The position numbers were made by a program, and so were the translations under genes. Of a stretch of DNA of 37,994 bases, positions 15,124 to 23,370 are shown piece by piece; the stretch's first letter is position 1, and the number at the start of each line of letters is the position of its first letter. This stretch comes from CAZRUA01 sp964603125 (GTDB lineage Bacteria > Bacteroidota > Bacteroidia > B-17B0 > Aurantibacillaceae): NCBI GenBank assembly GCA_964603125.1, contig CAZRUA010000024.1, positions 1 through 37,994 of the forward strand, in the 5' to 3' direction. Below the pieces are notes generated by a model. It saw nothing but the letters and a program-made list of their open reading frames with translations, did not search any database and was not told the origin of the DNA.

Positions 15124-17166
15124 TTAGGTTTTTATTAGTTTAAAATAGCTGTTGTGTATTACAACAAAGTAAACTCCATTTTCAAGTTTTGTCAAATCTA
15201 TTTGTTCACTGTTATTTTTACTGAAGGCCTTTTGAACTAATTTTCCAATTGTATTGTAAATACTAATACTGCCGAGTTCTGTGTCGGAAGTAATAGTTAC
15301 AGAATGATCTGTTGGATTAGGAAATAAAACTGTTTTATAGCTTGTTGATGTATTAGGATTTAAACCTACACAAGTTTGAATGATTACATTTGAAATCGCC
15401 GTATCGCTGCAACCATTGATATCTGTTCCGGTTACAATATAACTGGTGCTAGTGCTTGGTAAAACTATTTGACTTGCAGTTGTTACGCCATTATTCCACA
15501 AGTAAGTATTGGCGCCAATTGCGGTAATTAAAACAGAATCACCACTGCACGTTATAACTGAATTTGAGCTAACATTTGGTTTTGGATTTACTGTTACTGT
15601 GCAAGTTGCTACACTTGCACATCCATTTGTTTTTCCTGTTACAGTATATGTAGTGGTAACAGCTGGAGTTACATTTAAAGCGTTATTGCTTGAACCTGTA
15701 TTCCAAGAATATGATGTAGCACCTGATGCTGTAATTGTTGTAATTATTCCTTGGCAAGTAGTTTGCGAAGTGGCAGTTACAGTTGGGTAAGAATAAACGT
15801 TTATTGTTTTAGAATACGAAACACTGCTTCCAAAAGAGTTTGTTGCTGTGAGTGTAACGGTATAAGTTCCTGGAGCATTATAAGTAACAGTGGGCAGTTG
15901 TGTACTCGCTGTATTAGGTGTTCCTCCAGGCATCGACCAGGCCCAAGTGTTAGGTGTGTTATCAGACGCATCTAGTAAAGTAACTGTTTGGCCAATACAT
16001 AGTGCAGGGTCGGAAAATGCAAAATTAGCGTTGGGTATATTTGATGCAGCATCATTTCTTTCGTACCAAATTGGTGAGGTGTATATTGTATTCCCATCAG
16101 TTTGCGTAATTTGTAAGTAATAGTAATACTTACTGTTGTTTGCAATGTTGTGTGTATAGTTTAATGTTGACGTGTTGTTTACAGTAGTTAGTAGGGTAGC
16201 CGTTGTTCCGCTGCCAGGAACTCCATAATAAACTTTTATCGAAGCAACATTATCGCCTGCATCCGCGTCTATTACACTAGCTGATAATGTAGGCGAACCA
16301 GCTCGTTTTATAATACTTCCCAATGGTTGTGCCGCTATTGTAAAATTCACTTTTGTATTCCAATCATCCGAACTATAAAACCTCATTTTTTTGAAGGCAT
16401 CTAAAATATTTGCTCTTGTTAGGGATGGGGCTAATACCACTAACCTTCCTGCTGATTGTCTTCCGAAAACTGAATTATGTGTATCATGGTCCAAGCCTAC
16501 ACCAACATGATATCCTCTTTTTAAAGCAGTTTGATAAATATTTAAATAGTTGCCAGATGCAGGATTAGAGTAGTTTGTGTTAGTGGAGTAGGCTGGTCCA
16601 CTTTTCATAGCTAAACCAACTATTGCGCTATCTGCAAGGTAATCATATGCAGCAAGAACGTTTGAATAATCAGTAGAATTGGGATGTGCTAAATATGCAA
16701 AGCTATTCGGAGCCCTGTTGATTTTTTTCCATAAGCTCGCGTAATCAGTTTGTGTTACTAAAACATCATAGCCTTTGTAATCCCATCCAAATAATGAATC
16801 TGAACCATAAATCAAGACATGTCCACCACTTGAAATTACACCCCACTCTTGTCCATATAACGCAACAAATGAACCATCAATATTTGCTGTATTTGCATCA
16901 TTTACGCCAAGATGCCATTTTGCAGCAGATGATAAACCTGCACTTGCATGGTTATGTTCCGAAATGCCATAAAAATCAATATGTTGCGAAGCTTTGGCGT
17001 AATTAAATGCTTGCAGGGGTGTTGTCATCAAAGAAGTAATTGAATCTTGATTCCCATCGGAATAAGATGTGTGACTATGTATGTTTCCAAAATAATGATT
17101 CAATGTTACTTGTGCATTTGTATTGAACACACAAATGAAGCTTATTATGTATAAAATAGTTTTCAT
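15124..17166 (-). CDS. Exported PHP-domain protein with PKD-like repeats and T9SS type A tail
   Basis: The 680-residue protein has a signal peptide (MKTILYIISFICVFNTNAQ) and then a PHP-type metal-dependent phosphoesterase domain. Visible metal-ligand motifs are IHSHTSYSDG (His30, His32, Asp37), ISEHNH (Glu70, His71), GQEW, AHPNS and VGLDHDTHN. A PKD domain follows (LLDASDNTPNTWAWSMPGG, YNAPGTYTVTLTATN). Two Ig/SprB-like repeats with the pattern C-x-G-...-SYSWNTG / TYLWNNG come next, and finally a Por secretion-system type A domain (VLFPNPTDHSVTI...LENGVYFVVI). It is therefore probably secreted or surface-bound by the T9SS. Substrate is unknown. I start at ATG 17166; the longer frame upstream overlaps the TPR gene. 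It is seven bases behind that gene. Confidence 0.9.
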   Translation of the reverse strand: MKTILYIISFICVFNTNAQVTLNHYFGNIHSHTSYSDGNQDSITSLMTTPLQAFNYAKASQHIDFYGISEHNHASAGLSSAAKWHLGVNDANTANIDGSFVALYGQEWGVISSGGHVLIYGSDSLFGWDYKGYDVLVTQTDYASLWKKINRAPNSFAYLAHPNSTDYSNVLAAYDYLADSAIVGLAMKSGPAYSTNTNYSNPASGNYLNIYQTALKRGYHVGVGLDHDTHNSVFGRQSAGRLVVLAPSLTRANILDAFKKMRFYSSDDWNTKVNFTIAAQPLGSIIKRAGSPTLSASVIDADAGDNVASIKVYYGVPGSGTTATLLTTVNNTSTLNYTHNIANNSKYYYYLQITQTDGNTIYTSPIWYERNDAASNIPNANFAFSDPALCIGQTVTLLDASDNTPNTWAWSMPGGTPNTASTQLPTVTYNAPGTYTVTLTATNSFGSSVSYSKTINVYSYPTVTATSQTTCQGIITTITASGATSYSWNTGSSNNALNVTPAVTTTYTVTGKTNGCASVATCTVTVNPKPNVSSNSVITCSGDSVLITAIGANTYLWNNGVTTASQIVLPSTSTSYIVTGTDINGCSDTAISNVIIQTCVGLNPNTSTSYKTVLFPNPTDHSVTITSDTELGSISIYNTIGKLVQKAFSKNNSEQIDLTKLENGVYFVVIHNSYFKLIKT

Positions 17167-17173
17167 TGCTTTT

Positions 17174-17800
17174 TTAGTTTGTTGAACAATTGCAGTTTTT
17201 TTCAATTGTCTCAAAGTTTTCAAAGTCATCCAATTCTTCAATTTTTTTCCAGTAGGCACAGGCTTCTTCTTTATCGTTTAAATTAAATTTACAAAATCCT
17301 AATTTGTAATAAGCCTCTTCAAAACCGGGTCTTAATTGTAAAAGTTTGCTGTACCATTTAATTGCCTTTTTATATTTTTTATGCGCATATAATAAATTAG
17401 CTTTTTCGTGACAGATGAGAAAACTATCTGCTTGTAATTTTCGAGCTCTGTTTAAGTCTCTGTTCGCTTTCCTGTAAATACCTTGATTAGCCTTTGCTCG
17501 GTAAATATAGCCTTTTGAATTTTTCTTTGAATATTTTATTTCTTTACTGAAATATTTACTGGCATTTTTATAATTCTTTAAATTATAACTAGCTAGGCCA
17601 GCGTAAAAATAAATATCACTTTGTTGAGGTGATAGCTTTAGTGCAGAATCAAATTTGTTTAATGCTAATTCAAAATTTCCTATTGAAAAAAAATCTTTCC
17701 CTTGTTTAAAAAGCTCTTCGGGTTTTTGTGCAAAACACAAAGTTGTAAATATTAAAGCAAATGAAAGATTTACAAAACGGTATTTATTTGTATTAAGCAA
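17174..17800 (-). CDS. Exported TPR-repeat protein
   Basis: The 208-residue protein has a signal peptide ending CFAQ (residues 22-25) and then tetratricopeptide repeats: EELFKQGKDFFSIGNFELALNKFD is repeat-like, followed by DIYFYAGLASYNLKNYKNA, KANLLYAHKKYKKAIKWYSK and EAYYKLGFCKFNLNDKEEAC. TPRs hold protein partners; here in the periplasm. The only usable start is TTG at 17800, since no ATG precedes the signal and a stop lies just upstream. The last residues hold three Cys (NCNCSTN), which is unusual. It precedes the PHP-domain gene by seven bases, so both are likely in one transcript, but a shared task is only inferred. Confidence 0.85.
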   Translation of the reverse strand: MLNTNKYRFVNLSFALIFTTLCFAQKPEELFKQGKDFFSIGNFELALNKFDSALKLSPQQSDIYFYAGLASYNLKNYKNASKYFSKEIKYSKKNSKGYIYRAKANQGIYRKANRDLNRARKLQADSFLICHEKANLLYAHKKYKKAIKWYSKLLQLRPGFEEAYYKLGFCKFNLNDKEEACAYWKKIEELDDFENFETIEKNCNCSTN

Positions 17801-17846
17801 TCTAAAAAGTATTTAATTTACATTAAAACTTAAAATGGTTTAGATC

Positions 17847-17867
17847 TTGAATATTAGCTTAATTCAA
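17847..17867. promoter_or_regulatory. Inverted repeat TTGAAT-N9-ATTCAA in the thyA upstream gap
   Basis: The 259-base gap 17801-18059 between the divergent TPR gene and thyA holds no ORF and no clear -7 box. Its one structured element is this 6-bp inverted repeat around a 9-base spacer. It could be an operator, but AT-rich DNA yields such pairs by chance. Confidence 0.25.
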
Positions 17868-18059
17868 CTCTTGTATGGTATTCATCTTAAAGTGCACTAA
17901 AAGTAGTCTTATTTTAATTTAAAAGCAAGATTTTACAAATGTGTTTTACGGGAAAATGCCAAAGTTTTATTCAGATTGAAAGTTAAAATCTTTTAAAAAC
18001 ATTCTAAAATTCAAGTCTTAATTTTAAATAGTTTTAGGCATATATAATATCCTTAAGTA

Positions 18060-18854
18060 ATGCAACAATACCACGATTTAATGCAACATGTGCTAGATAA
18101 GGGCACAGTTAAAACCGACAGAACAGGGACAGGAACGATTAGTGTTTTTGGCTACCAAATGCGCTTTAATTTAGCAGAAGGTTTTCCGTTAATGACGACA
18201 AAAAAGGTGCATACTAAGTCTATTTTTCATGAGCTATTATGGTTTTTGCAAGGTGATACAAATATTAAATATTTAAAGGATAATGGTGTTAGTATATGGG
18301 ACGAATGGGCCGATGAAAACGGAAATTTAGGTCCCGTTTATGGACATCAATGGCGTAATTGGCCAAAACCTGATGGTTCGACAATTGATCAGATAACAAA
18401 CGTTATCAATATGATTAAGAAAAGCCCTGACTCTCGCCGATTAATTGTTAGTGCTTGGAACGTTGCCGATATTGATAATATGAAATTGCCTCCATGCCAT
18501 GCGTTTTTTCAATTTTATGTGGCAGATGGAAAATTAAGTTGTCAACTTTATCAGCGTAGTGCCGATATATTTTTAGGGGTTCCTTTTAATATTGCTTCGT
18601 ATGCTTTATTGGTTCATATGGTTGCTCAGGTTTGCGATTTACAAGTAGGTGATTTTGTACACACACTTGGCGACGCACACATTTATTCAAATCATATTGA
18701 ACAAGCTAAATTGCAGCTCAGTCGTGATTTTCGAAAACTTCCTACTTTAAAATTAAATCCAGCTATTAAAAATATTTTCGATTTTAAATACGAAGATTTT
18801 ACCATTGAAGGTTACGACCCTCATCCACACATTAAAGCAGCTGTGGCAGTTTAG
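18060..18854 (+). CDS. thyA: Thymidylate synthase
   Basis: ThyA methylates dUMP to dTMP with methylene-tetrahydrofolate. All key parts of the 264-residue enzyme are visible: the phosphate-binding Arg21 in DRTGTGT, the loop WFLQGDTNIKYL, the DSRRLIVSAWN arginine pair, the nucleophile Cys146 in LPPCHAFFQFYV, the QRSADIFLGVPFNIASYA dUMP site, and the THIY-like segment HTLGDAHIYSNH. Length equals the standard short bacterial form. No folA follows; instead a small exported protein begins four bases downstream and should be co-transcribed. Confidence 0.98.
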   Translation: MQQYHDLMQHVLDKGTVKTDRTGTGTISVFGYQMRFNLAEGFPLMTTKKVHTKSIFHELLWFLQGDTNIKYLKDNGVSIWDEWADENGNLGPVYGHQWRNWPKPDGSTIDQITNVINMIKKSPDSRRLIVSAWNVADIDNMKLPPCHAFFQFYVADGKLSCQLYQRSADIFLGVPFNIASYALLVHMVAQVCDLQVGDFVHTLGDAHIYSNHIEQAKLQLSRDFRKLPTLKLNPAIKNIFDFKYEDFTIEGYDPHPHIKAAVAV

Positions 18855-18857
18855 TAA

Positions 18858-19205
18858 ATGAAATTTAAATTTATTTGTTTTGCATTAATTCTTATTCTTT
18901 TTAGTTTAAGTGTATCATTCAAATCAGGGGGTGATAAATTTACTTTTTTGATTGAGGATGTTTATAGTCTTTCGAATGGTAGAATATCCATTGTTGGTCA
19001 AGTAAAATCAGGTACAGTAAAGTTAAAGGATAAGTTATTGATTTCTGTAAAATCTAAAAGCCAAACATTGACTATAGAAAAAATGGAGATTTTCGCTAAG
19101 CCAAATCAGCATGATGTTGCCTATGCCAATGATTTTGTTTCCTTTACCGTTTCTGGAATTTCAAAGGATAAAGTTCCTCTGAAAACGCTTATTACAAAAA
19201 AATAA
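18858..19205 (+). CDS. Small exported protein resembling EF-Tu domain II
   Basis: The 115-residue protein has an N-terminal hydrophobic segment (FICFALILILFSLSVSF) that looks like a signal peptide or anchor. The rest reads like the domain-II beta-barrel of translation GTPases: FLIEDVYSLSNGRISIVGQV parallels the EF-Tu pattern F-x-I-E-D-V-F-S-I-x-G-R-G-T-V-x-T-G-R-V. Then SGTVKLKDKLLI parallels RGxIKVGDEVEI, and ANDFVSFTVSGISKDKV parallels AGDNVGVLLRGIxxxxV. There is no G domain, so it cannot be a GTPase. Role is unknown. It begins four bases after thyA. The fold match is by eye; the export call depends on the N-terminal segment. Confidence 0.65.
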   Translation: MKFKFICFALILILFSLSVSFKSGGDKFTFLIEDVYSLSNGRISIVGQVKSGTVKLKDKLLISVKSKSQTLTIEKMEIFAKPNQHDVAYANDFVSFTVSGISKDKVPLKTLITKK

Positions 19206-19312
19206 TTTTCTATTTGATAGAGAAAGTTTATTTGGGATTAACGGACAATCTTCAATTTTAAATAAAAAATTGTAAATTCGTCATACTTTGAATTCTAAAA
19301 ACTAACTTAACC

Positions 19313-20911
19313 ATGCGTCAAATTTTTATTTTCATTTCGTTTTTTATTTTAGTAGCCACTGGGGTAATTGCATTTTTTTGGTTACCAATATTGTGGTCGC
19401 TTATTATTACACTTCCGCTTATTTTAATGACGTTGCAAGATGCTTTTCAAACAAAGCATTCTTTAAAACGTAATTTCCCTTTGTTAGGTCGTATGCGTTG
19501 GGCAGCAGAGTGGATGCGACCTAAGGTATATCAATATTTTATCGAAAGTGATACAAGCGGTGCGCCATTTAATCGTCAAAGTAGAAGCGTGGTGTATCAG
19601 CGTTCAAAAAAAGTAAATGATACAACTCCTTTCGGAACTCAATTAAATGTTTATGAAGTGGGTTATGAATGGTTAAATCACAGCATTAATCCAATACCTC
19701 ATGAGCAAGTAAATCATAATCCTCGAGTTATAGTTGGCGGACCGGATTGCAAGCAACCGTATAGTGCAAGTATTTATAATGTTTCGGCAATGAGTTATGG
19801 AAGCTTGAGTAAAAATGCAATCATGGCGTTAAATGGTGGAGCTAAAATAGGAGGATTTGCTCACAATACTGGTGAAGGTGGTTTAAGTCCATATCATCTA
19901 GAACCTGGCGGGGATATTATTTGGCAAATCGGAACAGGATATTTTTCGTGCAGAAATGTGGATGGAACTTTTAATTATGATGCATTTGCTGAAAGAGCAA
20001 CTTTGCCTAATGTAAAAATGATTGAAATAAAAATGTCGCAAGGAGCTAAGCCTGGCCATGGTGGTATTTTACCGGCAGCCAAAGTTTCCGATGAGATTGC
20101 TAAAATTCGGTTGGTTGAAAAAGGTAAAGATGTTTTATCACCACCTTACCACACCGCATTTTCTACTCCTATCGAAATGATGAATTTTATAAAGCGTTTG
20201 CGTGAACTATCCGGTGGAAAACCAATTGGATTTAAACTTTGTATTGGTCGTAAAGCCCAGTTTATAGCTATTTGCAAAGCAATGATAAAAACTGGTATTA
20301 TGCCCGATTTTATTACAGTTGATGGTGGTGAAGGTGGAACAGGGGCTGCACCTTTAGAATTTAGTAATTCGGTTGGTATGCCATTAAGAGATGCTTTATC
20401 TTTTGTAAACGATACTCTAAATGGTTTTGGATTAAAGCGTCACATTAAAATAATCGCATCTGGGAAAGTGCATACTGGTTTTGATTTAGTGAAGAATTTA
20501 TCTTTAGGAGCGGATATGTGCAATAGCGCCAGAGCAATGATGCTTTCGCTAGGATGTATTCAAGCCTTGGAGTGTAATACAAATAATTGCCCAACTGGAG
20601 TGGCAACACAAAAAGAATCTCTTTATAAAGGTTTAGATGTGGCAGATAAAAGAGTACGTGTTGCTAATTTTCATCACGAAACTGTTAAAGCGGCAGTTGA
20701 ATTAATGTCGGCTGCAGGGGCTAAAGAACCGCACGAATTGCATCGCTCTTTTATTTACCGTCGTATTTCTCAAGGTCAGATTTCTACATATGCCGAAATT
20801 TATCCTCCTTTATTAAAAGGTAGCTTATTAGATGCACCTTACCCTCAAGGTTGGGAATTAGATATGATGAATAGCAGCGAACTGAGCTTTGATTCACCTA
20901 TACATTATTAG
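19313..20911 (+). CDS. FMN-binding glutamate synthase family protein
   Basis: This 532-residue protein matches the stand-alone FMN/Fe-S domain of glutamate synthase (GltB central-domain type). Two hydrophobic segments at the N-terminus (residues 2-40) would anchor it in the membrane. The TIM-barrel follows: MSYGSLSKNAIMALNGGAKI, HNTGEGGLSPYH, SQGAKPGHGGILPAAKV, then VDGGEGGTGAAPLEF for FMN phosphate binding. The cluster region has Cys residues in LGCIQALECNTNNCPTGVA. No amidotransferase domain or small subunit is encoded here, so ammonia-dependent glutamate synthesis is not assured and the true substrate is open. A TAAATTCG element at 19273-19280 is a weak promoter candidate. Confidence 0.92.
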   Translation: MRQIFIFISFFILVATGVIAFFWLPILWSLIITLPLILMTLQDAFQTKHSLKRNFPLLGRMRWAAEWMRPKVYQYFIESDTSGAPFNRQSRSVVYQRSKKVNDTTPFGTQLNVYEVGYEWLNHSINPIPHEQVNHNPRVIVGGPDCKQPYSASIYNVSAMSYGSLSKNAIMALNGGAKIGGFAHNTGEGGLSPYHLEPGGDIIWQIGTGYFSCRNVDGTFNYDAFAERATLPNVKMIEIKMSQGAKPGHGGILPAAKVSDEIAKIRLVEKGKDVLSPPYHTAFSTPIEMMNFIKRLRELSGGKPIGFKLCIGRKAQFIAICKAMIKTGIMPDFITVDGGEGGTGAAPLEFSNSVGMPLRDALSFVNDTLNGFGLKRHIKIIASGKVHTGFDLVKNLSLGADMCNSARAMMLSLGCIQALECNTNNCPTGVATQKESLYKGLDVADKRVRVANFHHETVKAAVELMSAAGAKEPHELHRSFIYRRISQGQISTYAEIYPPLLKGSLLDAPYPQGWELDMMNSSELSFDSPIHY

Positions 20912-20943
20912 TATATTATCGTTTATTAAACGGTTGAGCTTTT

Positions 20944-20957
20944 TTGATAAATATCAA
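20944..20957. promoter_or_regulatory. Perfect palindrome TTGAT-AAAT-ATCAA, Crp/Fnr-type operator candidate
   Basis: The site equals the classical FNR consensus TTGATnnnnATCAA and extends to a 20-base palindrome (20941-20960). Its centre lies 29.5 bases before the plsC -7 box, the placing expected for a class II activator site. It is shared in form and spacing with 28740-28753. That it is a Crp/Fnr site here is inferred. Confidence 0.5.
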
Positions 20958-20979
20958 AAAATCGTCCATTTGTTATTTG

Positions 20980-20987
20980 TAGTTTTG
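20980..20987 (+). promoter_or_regulatory. Promoter -7 box (TAGTTTTG) for plsC
   Basis: Exact TAnnTTTG match, 17 bases before the ATG at 21005. No TTG stands at the -33 spacing, which fits a promoter that needs an activator. Confidence 0.5.
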
Positions 20988-21004
20988 TCAAGTAAAACTA
21001 TAGA

Positions 21005-21754
21005 ATGAAAATAATACGTTTAATATTTACCCCTATTTGGAAACTTTATTTTCTGTTGGTTTCAATTACAACGTTTTTAGTTTTCTTTCCTTTGTTTTTT
21101 ATTTTTTTGCGTAGCAGAAAAACCTATAAAATTGTTTTCTTTTTACAACGTGTTGTTTCTTTTATTGGCTGCACGCTATCTTTTATTTTTGTTAAAAAAA
21201 TCGATAAAACCAATGGGGTTGTAATTCCGAAAAATTGTGTTATTGTAGCCAATCACTCTTCTTATTTGGATATCGTTTTGAGTTATTTTGTTTTGCCAAA
21301 TTACTATTCCTTTATGGGTAAATATGAACTAAAGAAGGTGCCTCTTTTTCGTGAATTTTTTCGTGATATGAATATTGCTGTTAATAGGAAAAGCACAACT
21401 GATGCGCACAAAGCGTTTGTTAAAGCTGGTGAAGAGATTGATAGAGGAAATAGTATTTACATATTTCCCGAAGGAACTATCTCCTCTAAAGGAGAATTAA
21501 TAAAATTTAAGAACGGTGCGTTTAAGTTGGCTATTGATAAGCAAGTATGTATTTTACCAGTTACTTATCTTAATAACTGGAAAATCCTTCAAAATGGCGG
21601 GTTTTTCAAGAGTTTTGGTAACCCCGGAATAGCTAAAATAGTAATTCACCAACCTATAAGTACTGTTGGGATGACTGATGAAAATTTGGTATCTTTGCGA
21701 ACACAAGTTTTTGATTTAATAAATAATACACTTAATGAGTACCGAAAAAAATAA
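21005..21754 (+). CDS. plsC: 1-acyl-sn-glycerol-3-phosphate acyltransferase (PlsC family)
   Basis: PlsC-type enzymes add the second acyl chain to lysophosphatidic acid at the inner membrane. In these 249 residues two hydrophobic segments (10-35 and 43-63) come first. The catalytic NHSSYLD box (His84, Asp89) and the substrate-binding NRKSTTDAHKAF and IFPEGTISSKGEL (FPEGT 154-158) motifs follow, and then an ILPVTY strand. Length is typical. Acyltransferases acting on other lipids share these motifs, so the exact acceptor is inferred. The last 20 bases overlap gatC, which has its own promoter candidate inside this gene. Confidence 0.92.
   Translation: MKIIRLIFTPIWKLYFLLVSITTFLVFFPLFFIFLRSRKTYKIVFFLQRVVSFIGCTLSFIFVKKIDKTNGVVIPKNCVIVANHSSYLDIVLSYFVLPNYYSFMGKYELKKVPLFREFFRDMNIAVNRKSTTDAHKAFVKAGEEIDRGNSIYIFPEGTISSKGELIKFKNGAFKLAIDKQVCILPVTYLNNWKILQNGGFFKSFGNPGIAKIVIHQPISTVGMTDENLVSLRTQVFDLINNTLNEYRKK
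21666..21697 (+). promoter_or_regulatory. Internal promoter for gatC, TTG-N21-TATCTTTG
   Basis: TTG at 21666-21668 and an exact TAnnTTTG box at 21690-21697 are 21 bases apart, inside the 3' end of plsC. The gatC ATG lies 37 bases after the box. This would let gatC be expressed apart from plsC. Confidence 0.5.
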
Positions 21755-22046
21755 TTCAGCAATCACAAATCAAACTATTGATGAAATTGCTCATTTAGCT
21801 CGCTTAGAGTTTAATGATGAAGCAAAAGTAGAGATTGCAAAGGATATGAATAGAATGTTAGGCTTTGTAGACAAACTAAATGAATTAAATACGGATGGAG
21901 TTGAACCATTAATTTATTTAACTGAGCAAGATAATGTTTTACGTGAGGATGAAGTTAAACAAACGATCAGCCAGCAAGAGGCGCTGAAAAATGCACCTAA
22001 AAAGGATAGCGATTATTTTAAAGTTCCAAAAGTTATTAATCAATAA
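21735..22046 (+). CDS. gatC: Asp/Glu-tRNA amidotransferase subunit C
   Basis: GatC clamps the GatA and GatB subunits of the enzyme that amidates Glu-tRNA(Gln), or Asp-tRNA(Asn). The 103-residue protein carries the family pattern: IDEIAHLARLEFNDE near the N-terminus, the DMNRMLGFVDKLNELNTDGVEPL helix-turn segment read in two parts, and the C-terminal VLREDEV and KDSDYFKVPKVI. It starts 20 bases inside plsC in another frame. gatA and gatB are not in the window, as is common in Bacteroidota. A tRNA-Gln gene lies about 8 kb away. A terminator follows. Confidence 0.95.
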   Translation: MSTEKNNSAITNQTIDEIAHLARLEFNDEAKVEIAKDMNRMLGFVDKLNELNTDGVEPLIYLTEQDNVLREDEVKQTISQQEALKNAPKKDSDYFKVPKVINQ

Positions 22047-22049
22047 ATT

Positions 22050-22077
22050 TAAACCCAGAAAGTATCTGGGTTTTTTT
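22050..22077 (+). terminator. Terminator after gatC
   Basis: AAACCCAGA (22051-22059) pairs with TCTGGGTTT (22065-22073) around a 5-base loop, followed by a T tract, directly behind the gatC stop. Confidence 0.9.
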
Positions 22078-22097
22078 ACAACTAAATAATTAGAGTT

Positions 22098-22634
22098 ATG
22101 CAAGCACAAGATTCAGATCAATTTATTTGGCCATTGGGTAAATTACAGTTTGAAGAAAATTATACGGCAGAAAAAAGAAGTGAAATGATTGCTAAGCTTG
22201 AGTCATTGCCTGGAGATTTAATAAAATTTACTCCAAATTTAAATGATGAAAACATGAAGTTTTCATACAAGCCAGGCGGTTGGAATTGCAGCCAAATTAT
22301 ACATCATGTAGCTGATAGCCATATGAATGCTTTTATTCGTATAAAACTTGCTCTTGTTGAGGAAAATCCAACAATTAAACCATACAACCAAGATAGCTTT
22401 GTAACATTAGCTGATTCTAAAATGGCTATAGATTCTTCATTAAAAATAATAGAAGGAGTTCATGCACGAATGGTTGTTTTATTGAAAGCGATGAAGGAAG
22501 AAGAATTCAATAGAACTGTTTTTCATCCTGAATATCAAAAAACGTGGTCAATTAATCAATTATTAAGTATTTATTCATGGCACGGACATCATCATTTGGC
22601 TCAAATGAAGGTAGCTTTGGAACAAAAATTCTAA
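22098..22634 (+). CDS. DinB/YfiT-like metal-dependent transferase family protein
   Basis: The 178-residue protein is a four-helix DinB-fold member of the YfiT/bacillithiol-transferase kind. The three metal-binding His expected in this fold appear as IIHHVADSHMNAFIR (His in helix 2) and SWHGHHHLAQM (C-terminal helix). YPGGWNCSQ-like text (KPGGWNCSQIIHH) and PEYQKTWSINQLL are typical of the subgroup. Members move thiol cofactors to electrophiles or have unknown reactions; no bacillithiol genes are visible here, so substrate is open. It has 20 bases after the gatC terminator. Its last four bases overlap the convergent rsmE. Confidence 0.85.
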   Translation: MQAQDSDQFIWPLGKLQFEENYTAEKRSEMIAKLESLPGDLIKFTPNLNDENMKFSYKPGGWNCSQIIHHVADSHMNAFIRIKLALVEENPTIKPYNQDSFVTLADSKMAIDSSLKIIEGVHARMVVLLKAMKEEEFNRTVFHPEYQKTWSINQLLSIYSWHGHHHLAQMKVALEQKF

Positions 22635-23335
22635 AAATAATTAAGACTTTTTAGAAAGCTGCAAACATACAACCCAGCTGTTTCGGTTCTTAAGCGTGTT
22701 TGCCCTAAACTTATGGCTGAATAATTTTTTTGAAGAGCTAATTCAATTTCTTTGTTGCTAAAATCACCTTCAGGTCCTATTAAGCATAGTGTTGAATCTT
22801 TTTCTTGGGCAATATTTTGAATGGCTTGAGTATTATCATTGCAATGAGCAATAAGCTTCTTGCCCTTAAAATTTTCTTGCTGATTGATAAAATCTTTGAA
22901 ATTTATTAGTTCGTTTACTTTGGGTAACTTAGCCTGAATAGATTGTTTAACGGCACTTTCAACTATTTTATGAATGCGTTCAATTTTTACAACTTTCCTT
23001 TCTGATTTTTCGCATTGTAAAAATGTAATTTCATCAATGCCTAATTCAACACATTTTTCCAACATCCATTCAATTCTATCAATGTTTTTAGTAGGTGCAA
23101 TTGCTAAATGAAAGTAATAGTTATGTACACTCGATTCTGTTTTGGTTAAAATTTTAGCAACACAGGTTTTATGATGTACTTCAAGCAATTCGCTGTCGTA
23201 AAAGAAGCCATCGCCAGTAATAACTCTAATTTTACTTCCAGCATTCATGCGCAAAACTTTCGCGCAATGATGCGATTCTTCTTCATTTAAGTATATTAAA
23301 GTCCCTTCAATTTTATTACCTATAAAAACATGCAT
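22631..23335 (-). CDS. rsmE: 16S rRNA (uracil-1498-N3)-methyltransferase
   Basis: RsmE methylates N3 of U1498 in the 30S decoding region. The 234-residue protein has an N-terminal PUA-like part (MHVFIGNKIEG, SHHCAKVLRMNAGSKIRVITGDG). The SPOUT methyltransferase knot follows: LAIAPTKNIDRIEWMLEKCVELGI, the CLIGPEGDFSNKEIELA AdoMet loop and the end ISLGQTRLRTETAGLYVCS. I use ATG 23335; the apparent TTG start at 23341 is inside the -7 box 23339-23346. The box ends three bases before the ATG, so the message is likely leaderless. It converges on the DinB-like gene with a 4-base overlap. Confidence 0.95.
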   Translation of the reverse strand: MHVFIGNKIEGTLIYLNEEESHHCAKVLRMNAGSKIRVITGDGFFYDSELLEVHHKTCVAKILTKTESSVHNYYFHLAIAPTKNIDRIEWMLEKCVELGIDEITFLQCEKSERKVVKIERIHKIVESAVKQSIQAKLPKVNELINFKDFINQQENFKGKKLIAHCNDNTQAIQNIAQEKDSTLCLIGPEGDFSNKEIELALQKNYSAISLGQTRLRTETAGLYVCSFLKSLNYF

Positions 23336-23338
23336 AGG

Positions 23339-23370
23339 CAAATATATTGTTTTTAAAGCTTAGGGAGCAA
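23339..23370 (-). promoter_or_regulatory. rsmE promoter, TTG-N21-TATATTTG (minus strand)
   Basis: On the minus strand TTG (23370-23368) and an exact TAnnTTTG box (23346-23339) are 21 bases apart. The -33 element lies in the end of the upstream gene. The start codon follows after three bases. Confidence 0.65.

Noticed and set aside
15509..16120. Plus-strand ORFs opposite the PHP-domain gene
   Set aside because: They are shadows of the Thr/Val/Ser-rich repeats of the minus-strand gene, with no starts, signals or family match.
20917..20960. Terminator behind the glutamate-synthase-like gene
   Set aside because: The CGTTT-ATT-AAACG stem is only 5 bp and not followed directly by T; the second palindrome is AT-only at its outside and fits an operator better, though weak termination is not excluded.
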